From Trichomonas vaginalis G3 (Eukaryota; Parabasalia; Trichomonadida; Trichomonadidae): DNA of 64,000 bases. Made by a program: the position numbers and the translations under genes. Position 1 is the first letter of the stretch, and each line of letters starts with the position of its first letter. The DNA lies in NCBI RefSeq assembly GCF_026262505.1, contig NC_067205.1:20395645-20459644 (forward strand), given 5' to 3'. Below are positions 56,986-64,000 of this stretch, one piece after another. The notes under the pieces are model-generated. The model saw only the letters and a program-made list of their open reading frames with translations, ran no database searches and was not told where the DNA came from.

Positions 56986-57522
56986 TTAAATTGCTTTGTA
57001 AGCGTTGAGTTGGCCCTTAATTTGGCTGTATAAAGTGTTATAGATTTGTGTGATTTCTTCGCCTGAGAGCAGATAAGAAGGCGTTACTGTCCTTCTTATA
57101 TTAGGAACAGCTTTCTCTCCAAATGGGGCATTAAAAGAACGACGAGGAATGTAAACTGCATATCTTACGGTTCCACGGACAGTTGCTTGGCGACAATTGA
57201 CAGTGTAAACACCGTTGGACTTAGTAATCTTGATAACCATGCCACCAAGATAGACAGCTTTTTCATGTCCATCGACTTGGTTGAAATCAACTCTGAAAAA
57301 GAGATTTTTGGCAAGCTGAGCCCATTTGGAACGTTGGAAATAATTGACAACATTAGGTTGTTCGAGATGAAAATCGTTTGCTACTTGCCATGCGATTGAT
57401 TCGAGATTTGTTGTAGAATAGTCTCTTTCAAGATTAGCTCTAGTCATTTTCTCAACTGTAAGGGCCTGTCGACCGGAACCAAATATAGAACTCTTGCATA
57501 TTAAAGCAATTAGTGTGAGCAT
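56986..57522 (-). CDS. Secreted-protein paralogue B (intact)
   Basis: A 178-residue protein from ATG 57522; the longer frame starts with TTG. Signal-peptide-like N-terminus MLTLIALICKSSIFGSGRQA. The mature part has LEIAWQ-type helix AWQVANDFHLEQPNVVNYFQ, a strand region with DFNQVDGHEKAVYLGGMVIK, GVYTVNCRQATVRGTVRYAV and a helical end. NQVDG recalls the QxVxG of cystatins, and the helix-then-sheet order would not contradict it, but the protein is too long and other cystatin features are not seen. Its decayed tandem copy is at 37198-37770. The promoter is conserved between the two (CTGTCAAAATTGTCAA before the ATG). Confidence 0.75.
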   Translation of the reverse strand: MLTLIALICKSSIFGSGRQALTVEKMTRANLERDYSTTNLESIAWQVANDFHLEQPNVVNYFQRSKWAQLAKNLFFRVDFNQVDGHEKAVYLGGMVIKITKSNGVYTVNCRQATVRGTVRYAVYIPRRSFNAPFGEKAVPNIRRTVTPSYLLSGEEITQIYNTLYSQIKGQLNAYKAI

Positions 57523-57886
57523 TTTGATTATTCTGTCACTTGACAATTTTGACAGCTTTTCATATTTTCAGCTTATATCGGCGCGCTATATTATATACTT
57601 GACAACTTGATTTTTTTTGCCATTTTCTGTTACAGTAGTAGGATAGGAAGGGTTGTGTGACTTTTTTTGTTACGTCTATATATAGATGAAAGTATATTTT
57701 CACATCTTCTATATATAGATGATATAAAAATTTTTTCTTACGTTTTTTAAGTCATGAATTCGTAAGAAAGCGCGACATTATTAAATAAATTAGTAATAAA
57801 TATTATATACTAAACACATTTTAAAAAATTAACATTAATTTTAAAATAATTTATTTTTTATCTTTTATAAAAGAAGCTATATATAG
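57523..57886. other. Boundary region of element 3, with repeated TCTATATATAGATGA palindromes
   Basis: Holds the promoter of the secreted-protein gene and, from about 57634, AGTAGTAGGATAGGAAGGG, which resembles the AGTTAGTATGGG start of Maverick 1 and may be the left terminus of element 3. CTATATATAGATGA occurs near 57678 and 57707 and again just before the next ATG at 57877. Confidence 0.45.
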
Positions 57887-58297
57887 ATGATGTCAGATAT
57901 TCCGCGATTAATTAAACATTGTTTAAATCCTGAATGGGTTAAACATCAATTTAAAAAGGAAGCCTGTGAATTATTAAATGAATATGAAAGCCAAAATAAG
58001 CTAATGAGGTATAAATATAATGATAAAGAATATTTAATTTCATGGAATCAATGGAGTCATAATCAAAGACCTCATAAACGAGAAGAAGAAATTAGAAATA
58101 ATGAAATGGAAATCATTGATGACATTAAAGAGGATGGAATTCCTAAATTTTGTAGAAAAACCTTTAGAACTAAGTTAGGAGCATATAAACGTAGAGTATT
58201 AAATCCTGAATACATAAAACATATATTTAAAAAGGAAGACTGTGAATTATTAAACGCTAATGAATATGAAAATGCTAAATCAAAAACTGAGATATAA
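57887..58297 (+). CDS. Repeat protein with LNPEWVKHQFKKEACELLN modules
   Basis: 136 residues from ATG 57887, preceded by the TCTATATATAGATGA-type palindrome. Two copies of a 20-residue helix (LNPEWVKHQFKKEACELLN and LNPEYIKHIFKKEDCELLN) are about 90 residues apart, with YKYNDKEYLISWNQWSHNQR between. The following frame at 58312-58458 resembles the middle module. Perhaps a DNA-binding repeat protein. No family recognised. Confidence 0.55.
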   Translation: MMSDIPRLIKHCLNPEWVKHQFKKEACELLNEYESQNKLMRYKYNDKEYLISWNQWSHNQRPHKREEEIRNNEMEIIDDIKEDGIPKFCRKTFRTKLGAYKRRVLNPEYIKHIFKKEDCELLNANEYENAKSKTEI

Positions 58298-58311
58298 ATA
58301 TATTGGAAGTG

Positions 58312-58458
58312 ATGAAAGGTGTAAAGATAAAGAATAAAGTTTATTCAGTTTCATATAATAACTGGCACACGTTAGGGATAAGAAAACATTTAGGAGATTA
58401 TGGTAAAAGTTCTGAATTCTTTAAATCTAGTATGTATGAGAGAGTAAAAAGAAATTAG
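58312..58458 (+). CDS. Short frame related to the preceding repeat protein, 48 residues
   Basis: MKGVKIKNKVYSVSYNNWHT, then LGIRKHLGDYGKSSEFFKSS, resembling the middle of the 57887 gene (NDKEYLISWNQW...). Probably the remains of a longer repeat gene. Confidence 0.4.
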   Translation: MKGVKIKNKVYSVSYNNWHTLGIRKHLGDYGKSSEFFKSSMYERVKRN

Positions 58459-58570
58459 AAATAATTATTTTCATGAATGAAAGATTCACTACCTAATGAA
58501 ATAAAAAATAAAAAATAAACTTTAAAAAGAATTTGATGAGTTCAACATAGAACTTTAAGAAACTAATGAT

Positions 58571-58924
58571 TATTTGAAAAAATCAATTATCTGATTTACT
58601 CTTTCTTCAATCTCTTCTATTCTTTTTGTTAAATCATCTATTTTCATTAATGAGGTGATTCTTGATTGAGGAATAGATTTCAAACTAACCACCCTTTATT
58701 TTTGAAATTTTGAATCCATCAACTTTAAACATTTTATTCAATTTACACGTTGTCAATTCTTCAAATAATTTTTTATTGTTAGCATAATAGTCATTAAATT
58801 CTTCAACAGATGAAAAAATTTTTATTTCAGTAATTGGTTTAACAACGTTTATTTTTTGTTGAACATTTTCACTTTCATTTATTTCTTCCTCCTCTGTTTC
58901 ATTTATTTTTAAAATCGGTTTCAT
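58571..58924 (-). CDS. Small acidic and coiled-coil protein region of element 3
   Basis: A 79-residue frame from ATG 58924 (MKPILKINETEEEEINESEN, later FKVDGFKISKIKGG). Just downstream is a 25-residue coiled-coil frame (MKIDDLTKRIEEIEERVNQI). No family recognised. Confidence 0.45.
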
Positions 58925-58991
58925 TTATCATTAAATAAAAATTAGAATATAAGTGATGAAATATATTTTTTTAATTAATATTAAATCAGAA

Positions 58992-59225
58992 ATGGCGGCA
59001 GGATTCTTTAAAAAATTATGGGATGGAATTAAGAAAGCTGCGGGTTGGGTTCATAAAAAGATTATTAAACCCATTGCAAACTTTTTGGCACCAGTAGCGA
59101 AAACGGCAGGAACTATCATAGGTGGAGTATTAGGTACTAAAGCAGGTAATCCGGCGATGGGAGCACAAGCAGGTAACGCAATTGGTGGAATAGCTGAAGG
59201 AATACTTAATAAAATAGGAGGTTGA
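58992..59225 (+). CDS. Amphipathic minor virion protein A of element 3, 77 residues
   Basis: Chosen start ATG 58992 (MAAGFFKKLWDGIKKAAGWV), which aligns exactly with the gene at 59253-59468. The first 35 residues form an amphipathic cationic helix; the rest is Gly/Ala-rich (KTAGTIIGGVLGTKAGNPAM), likely membrane-inserting. Resembles membrane-active virion proteins of the adenovirus/Polinton lineage; function inferred. Confidence 0.65.
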   Translation: MAAGFFKKLWDGIKKAAGWVHKKIIKPIANFLAPVAKTAGTIIGGVLGTKAGNPAMGAQAGNAIGGIAEGILNKIGG

Positions 59226-59252
59226 TAGTGGAAAAATAAATAAATATTATTT

Positions 59253-59468
59253 TTATCTTAGTATCGGTTGAAGTCTTTGATAAACTTTTTCTCCTTTATT
59301 TAATATTTCTCTTATTGGGGCAGCTTTTGGTGTTATTGATTCAGCAACGTCACTAATTGCTTCTTTATTCTTAAATATCCAATTTGCTCCCTTCTTCAAT
59401 GTTTCCCAAACTTTATGCGCTCCTCTTTTTACTTTATCCCACAGTTTCTTAAATATACCTGCAGCCAT
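59253..59468 (-). CDS. Amphipathic minor virion protein B of element 3, 71 residues
   Basis: ATG 59468. N-terminus MAAGIFKKLWDKVKRGAHKV is a clear paralogue of protein A, but the C-terminus is helical and polar (SITPKAAPIREILNKGEKVY) rather than Gly-rich. The two genes are convergent and 27 bases apart, an inverted duplication that has diverged. Confidence 0.65.
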   Translation of the reverse strand: MAAGIFKKLWDKVKRGAHKVWETLKKGANWIFKNKEAISDVAESITPKAAPIREILNKGEKVYQRLQPILR

Positions 59469-59537
59469 AGTTGATTATTTCATTAAAATTAAAAATTCAT
59501 TTTCATCTTTTAATTTTGATTTTTTATTTAATAATAA

Positions 59538-61171
59538 ATGACGACTAACTATTTGGTGCCAAACACTAAACTGATTAATGGAAATGTGTTTCATTCATTC
59601 GAAAAGATAAATGAAATATTCGCAAAGAATGACGGTAGAAGATATTATAGAGAACTTGAAAGTTCATGCTATGACTCTGATGCTCCATATTTTGATGATA
59701 AACAAACTCATTTAAGAATTACAAATCCGGCTCATGATGTGAATCAATTAGGTGACACATATATTAAACGCAAAGTTAAAGCAACTCTAGTTTCAAATAA
59801 AGCTTTCACATGTGATGCCGCTTTTAAATGCATGCGTTTATTCGTTGGTTACAAATCATCAATCAAAGCTTTAAACAATTAGAAGTAGAAACCGAAAGAG
59901 GTGATGCCGGTTATCTTCAGATGGATTGCGTGAATCTTTCGCATTTGCAACATATAAACCAAAATCAGAAAGGAAAGTTAAAAAGTTTGTTCATTCGTTA
60001 TATAATAATGTTCCAAAATATGATAACTCAGTATGTGGTAAATATATTAACCCTTCAGAAGTTTTCAAGAATGCAAATGAAGAAGTTGATGTCACTTTTG
60101 ATATGATTATTCCGGTAAATGATTTGTTAGCATTTCAGGCGTTCGATGATTATCCTAAATCATTTGGTGATATCATTCTTAAATATTATGTTTTCAGGGA
60201 TACTTTAGTATTTTGTCAGGTTGACCCGTTAAGAGTTGCTGATTTACAAAATTACGTTTATGAAAAGATAACTGATGAAAATTATGAAAAGATTATGAAT
60301 CATGTTTATAAATATGATCGCAAATTCCAACAAATCGGACTTCCTGCCAAATTAATTACAAGCTTAGCCGCTACATCTGCTGACGCAACAGTTGATGATG
60401 TTTATTATTTCATGCACAAAGATGGAAGTTTTAGAGGATAAATGCATTACACCAGGATACGGTTTAATTGAAGAATCAGTTAAAGCAATACCACGTTTAT
60501 TCAGTAAGGAAGATCCATTCATGATTCCAGCTCAACATATTGACGTTCGTTCACTAAATGGAGGTTGCATCACTCCTGAAGGTATTAGCTCAGATTTCTC
60601 ATACGCTCTTCATAATGTTACAGATGTTGTGTTAGCATTTCCGAAAATGCAATGCAAAGAACGGTTTTAGAAAATCCAATGCTTCGAGGTCTTCAGGTCA
60701 CTATAGATTCCAGAAACTTCCCCGATCAAGCGATGACCACAGTGGGCGACATATTCTTTACACGTATGCTTCAAGCTTCTGATTTAGATGGAGTGAATGA
60801 ATGCACAGAAGAATACGAGGACTCATTAACTAGACCACTGAATGATGATAATGGCACGCCATTAGCTAGAACATGGAAAGACCAAACTTCATTCTTATGC
60901 ACTATTCCAGTTCAACGTGATGGAGCGGGTATATTCTTTGATGGATTAGAAACTTTCAACTCACAAGTTACAGTACAAGTGAAAGCTTATCCAATCATTC
61001 AGGGTGAAAATGACACTTACTGTTCAAAGGTGACAAATCCTCCTCAGGTTTTGGTTCTAGGACTACATATTGGACATGGACACCGGATGAAGGTTTGAAA
61101 TATCATCCAACAGGTACACCACCGCAGTATAGAAGTTCATATGATGAAATATTGATGAATAGAAATGTTTA
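59538..61171 (+). CDS. Major capsid protein region of element 3 (broken)
   Basis: From ATG 59538, over 1.6 kb, beta-rich sequence with length and placement of a Polinton capsid. The segment VDVTFDMIIPVNDLLAFQAF, followed by SFGDIILKYYVFRD, parallels the RLRIPVRRFLPLEAIRF and IQLKVKF region of the Maverick 1 capsid. The end has YCSKVTNPPQVLVLGLH. The capsid is well diverged from those of Mavericks 1 and 2. The region looks broken. Confidence 0.65.
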
Positions 61172-61196
61172 AAATTATAAATTTATTTTTGATTAA

Positions 61197-62022
61197 ATGG
61201 ATTTAATTCATCCACCCCTTATGAAGAATTAGCGGGAGTATATAATACATACGTAGATGATATGATTAATGAAGCATTGAGTGATAATAGAAATGCTCTA
61301 TCTAAGGAAAAATTAATGAAAATTCCATATTCTGAATGTTACTTAAATTCAATCACTGCAGCAATTGGTAAACAGAATAAAGGTAAAACATTAACGATAT
61401 TAAAACAAATTATCATTATTGCTAACACTTCACCCCATTCACATGTGTTAATTTATATCAACCGTTCAGGTCACCTTCAGATGATACATTTGAATCTTTA
61501 AAGCATTTAATCAAAATTCCAATTATTTATTTATCACAAGAAGAAGCAGAAGATTATTTAAAAAACTTTTTAATGTATAAAGAATTATATAATACAATCA
61601 AGAAGCAAGGATTAGAGGATAAAATTATTGATAAACAACGGGATGAATTATTTGAAACACTTTCTATTTCAAATTTTGATAGAGAATTTTTGCATTCACT
61701 CATTTTTCTAGATGATGCGGTGAAATCAAAACTAATAACAAATGAGAAATCATATTTTAATCAGTTATTAACTCAATGTCGACACATTCAGTGTTCATTC
61801 TTCATGGCTGTTCAATATTTCAAAGCATTAAGCACAAACATTAAATCAAATCTATCAACACTTTTCATTTTCAGTGGGTTTAGTCGTCAACAGTTGAACG
61901 TTATGCTTTATCAAGTGAATTTACCAATGAGCATTAATGAACTTTACACACAATATCAGCAATTAGGTGAACATGGAAAAATAATATTTGATTTAAATAA
62001 AGGAAGTGTTAAATCTGATTAA
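61197..62022 (+). CDS. A32/FtsK-HerA-type packaging ATPase region of element 3 (broken)
   Basis: Walker A-like IGKQNKGKTLTILKQI, a Walker B-like LIFLDDAV, and CSFFMAVQYFKALSTNIKSN with IFSGFSRQQLNVMLYQVNLP, which parallels ILMQTWRFLALNIKRL and IFQGFSRYDIELIWKQSGIT of the Maverick 1 ATPase. It follows the capsid region on the same strand. The region looks broken. Confidence 0.75.
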
Positions 62023-62063
62023 CTTTTTTATAATTATTTTTTATTTTTTATTTATAATTAAAC

Positions 62064-62963
62064 ATGACAGAAATGGTAAATCTTCTACAGGTTCCATTAA
62101 AACAAGGGACAAACAAAAGGGGTGCATATAATAGAACTATGAAAGTTCCTGATGGAATGAAAGAATTAGTTCATATTGTTGCTGGTCTTCAAAAAGATGT
62201 TAAACAAATGAGAAATGTTTTAACATTACCAGAAGCTCAAGCATATGCCAAACGTCATGGTCCAAATTGGGAAGCACACGAAGCAGACATTACGGGTCCA
62301 AATGGAAAACCTGATGGTATAAATGAAGTTTTCGTTACTGATGGTCAAGGTAATATTAAAGTCATAAATGGTTATAAATTAACTATATCTGATTATCCTA
62401 AACGTAAAGCATATAATGAACGTTATCCTATGCATATTGATGAAAATGGAAAAGCTGTTAAACAATACATTGGAGAAGGTGAAAATGGTCCAATTAATTC
62501 ATACCGTCGTAATCCATATTCTTATTTCAATGAAGAATTAAATGCTGTTGAAGAGGGACCGGATGGATTACCACGATATTCTAACCAGTTTGATGGTCAA
62601 TATGCAAATATTAGACCTGAAATTTCAGCTAAGAAATTCTTTAAAGTTGCTTTATTCGATCCGGTTTTCGCAAATGTTAAAGATGAACTTAAACAGCAAT
62701 TCCAACCAATTATAGTAGCAAGAATTGCATCAGGTGCTTTATCTCAAGCATTCAAAGATTTAATTAAGAAACCATTATATCAGCAACGTGGTTTAACTTA
62801 TGATTTAGTTAAGGAATCAGATAAAAGAAAATTTGAGAAATCAGATGATTATAAGAATGCAATTAATGAATATATTAGGTCTATTAATTACGATGAAACA
62901 GCTAAAAATCAACTTCATGAACAAATACAGGGAATAATAGATTCAAAAGTTCCAGCAAAATAA
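62064..62963 (+). CDS. Hypothetical element 3 protein, 299 residues
   Basis: ATG 62064. Basic N-terminus ([20 protein letters not shown]), a helix, a Gly/Asn-rich beta part ([20 protein letters not shown]), an aromatic [20 protein letters not shown] stretch and a long helical C-terminus. No counterpart is recognised in the other two elements. Intact frame; probably structural from its position. Confidence 0.6.
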   Translation: MTEMVNLLQVPLKQGTNKRGAYNRTMKVPDGMKELVHIVAGLQKDVKQMRNVLTLPEAQAYAKRHGPNWEAHEADITGPNGKPDGINEVFVTDGQGNIKVINGYKLTISDYPKRKAYNERYPMHIDENGKAVKQYIGEGENGPINSYRRNPYSYFNEELNAVEEGPDGLPRYSNQFDGQYANIRPEISAKKFFKVALFDPVFANVKDELKQQFQPIIVARIASGALSQAFKDLIKKPLYQQRGLTYDLVKESDKRKFEKSDDYKNAINEYIRSINYDETAKNQLHEQIQGIIDSKVPAK

Positions 62964-62997
62964 AAGTTTAAATATATTTTTTTTTATTCGATTATAA

Positions 62998-63668
62998 ATG
63001 AGAAGACGTTTCACTAGTCAAAAGAACACAAACGCAAAAGCAGAGATTACGGTTGGTTATAACGTAAATGATGATAAATCACGAATTATTCAAAATGTTA
63101 AAGTTAATGTTAGCCCTGAATTAACAAGGTCAGCAACTCAACCAAATTTATTAACTCGTGACTTACCGAAGAATGAGGAGAATGAAGAAAACCATGAGAA
63201 TGGAGACCCAATCATTTTATCTGAACCTGGTAAAGAACCTGTTGAAATTCCCACTTATCCAACATACCCCCACCTCTTTCATCAAACATCGAGAACCCAT
63301 ATAAAATAGACATTAATTCAGAATTAATGAAAATTTACCGTGATATAATAATTAATAATTATGATTCAATAATAAATTTAATTGACCAATCCTGTTTAAT
63401 TATTTTACCTTATGAATCATTAATTCACATTATCGCCATTCTTTGTGATGTTCAAGATTCAGACGTTAAGATTCAATTTTTCATAGATGATGAGGTTTCA
63501 TGCTGCGGAACAGTTGCAAAAATAAATCCTATAAAGGATATTAGCACAATTAAGATATCAAAGAACGGAACAACAACTGAACTTCATTTAACATATAATG
63601 ATATTTATAATAAAATAGTTGATGAATATAAAATATCACTTGAAAAATTCTTTGTTAAGGCTATTTAA
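62998..63668 (+). CDS. Element protein family shared by all three Mavericks, copy 3
   Basis: ATG 62998 with a basic, disordered N-terminus (MRRRFTSQKNTNAKAEITVG) and Glu/Asn/Pro-rich middle. The C-terminal domain has DEVSCCGTVAKINPIKDIST and YNDIYNKIVDEYKISLEKFF, matching the Maverick 2 gene at 42104-42682. The whole span is taken as one gene region. Confidence 0.6.
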
Positions 63669-63683
63669 TATTCAAGCAATTAA

Positions 63684-64000
63684 CATTATTGAATAATAAT
63701 CCTTTGAATCATAATCAATAATAATTGACCTTTCACCAGTTTCTATCGTTTGTTTTATTTCTTTTTGTTCCCCACTATCCGGATCGGTCATTGTAATTGT
63801 TTTTGTTATAGTATCAGCTTTATCTTTAACTTCAATCTTTTTTCCATCGGATATTTAAACCAAAATTCCAAAAAATTCGATATTGTCAATCTGTTCATAT
63901 TTTAATCTATCAATTACATTTTTAATACCATCTGAAAATCTTATGAAATGGTCATTATATGGGTTTGATTGAACTAAATTTGAATGAAGTGAAATATAAC
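63684..64000 (-). CDS. Element 3 gene running in from the right edge (partial)
   Basis: The minus strand encodes YISLHSNLVQSNPYNDHFIR, then a beta-rich charged stretch (TITKTITMTDPDSGEQKEIK, later SIIIDYDSKDYYSIMLIA). The start lies beyond the window. The N-terminal phrase resembles the start of the penton-like proteins (YLQSTDPNEYG..., TTKNPESYNSI...), which is only suggestive. Confidence 0.4.

Larger units (their letters stand above)
57634..64000. mobile_element. Maverick/Polinton element 3, left part, runs off the window
   Basis: Contains a capsid-type protein region, a packaging ATPase region, a pair of amphipathic minor virion proteins, and the protein family shared with Mavericks 1 and 2. 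It differs from both in gene order and sequence, so it is a third subfamily. The left end is inferred from the AGTAGTAGG start and cannot be confirmed without the other TIR. No polymerase or integrase is visible yet. Several breaks are apparent in the visible part. Confidence 0.8.

Noticed and set aside
56986-57522. Cystatin (NQVDG resembling QxVxG)
   Set aside because: Length, lack of the other cystatin motifs and a five-residue match are not enough.
1-64000. tRNA, rRNA or spliceosomal introns
   Set aside because: No cloverleaf, rRNA-like stretch, or trichomonad intron signal (GTAYGT with ACTAACACACAG) was recognised by eye; a covariance-model scan would settle this.

Overview
The window looks like nuclear DNA of a trichomonad, most likely Trichomonas vaginalis or a close relative. 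It is AT-rich, genes are intron-poor and closely spaced, and several host genes have a TCA-Py-(T/A) initiator just upstream of the ATG. It carries a bacterial-type class II HMG-CoA reductase, a MULE transposon, and at least three different Maverick/Polinton elements, a combination typical of the Trichomonas genome. No sequence search was possible; every family name rests on motifs read by eye.

Layout. Positions 1-8.5 kb are a host block: a NEK-type kinase cut by the left edge, an unrecognised protein, a Vta1/LIP5-like ESCRT protein, a two-RRM RNA-binding protein, HMG-CoA reductase and a RABL6-like GTPase with an acidic repeat tail. A MULE transposase gene (minus strand) occupies 9.0-9.5 and 32.6-34.0 kb. 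It is split by Maverick 1 (9520-32623, 23.1 kb), which has about 700 bp terminal inverted repeats (TIRs) and a CATAT target duplication. From 34.2 to 37.8 kb lie a chromodomain gene, a frameshifted helical-repeat gene, 1.5 kb without genes, and a decayed copy of a secreted-protein gene. Maverick 2 (37906-56668, 18.8 kb; 181 bp TIRs; AATGT target duplication) separates this copy from its intact paralogue at 57.0-57.5 kb. A third capsid-bearing element, of another subfamily, begins near 57.6 kb and runs off the right edge.

Mavericks 1 and 2 together carry the expected kit: protein-primed DNA polymerase B, retroviral-type integrase, a packaging ATPase (Maverick 1 and element 3), a major capsid protein with a smaller penton-like protein, and structural proteins. 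They also carry extras: phage-like tail-fibre/collar proteins with collagen-like repeats, three KilA-N-type DNA-binding genes (one with a T5orf172 domain) in Maverick 1, and an SF3 helicase and a D12-class adenine methyltransferase in Maverick 2. All three look broken, Maverick 1 and 2 at roughly ten or more points each, and are treated as fossils. Their nearly identical TIR arms suggest fairly recent insertion, after the MULE.

The most unusual signal is non-coding. A composite palindrome with tandem half-sites recurs upstream of the KilA-N-cluster genes and, with the same architecture but different bases, at the inner edge of both Maverick 1 TIRs. A GC-rich double-hairpin repeat sits in frame inside two unrelated Maverick 1 genes. 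Each of two Mavericks has a tandem array next to a probable DNA-handling gene (63 bp unit in Maverick 1, 22 bp unit in Maverick 2).
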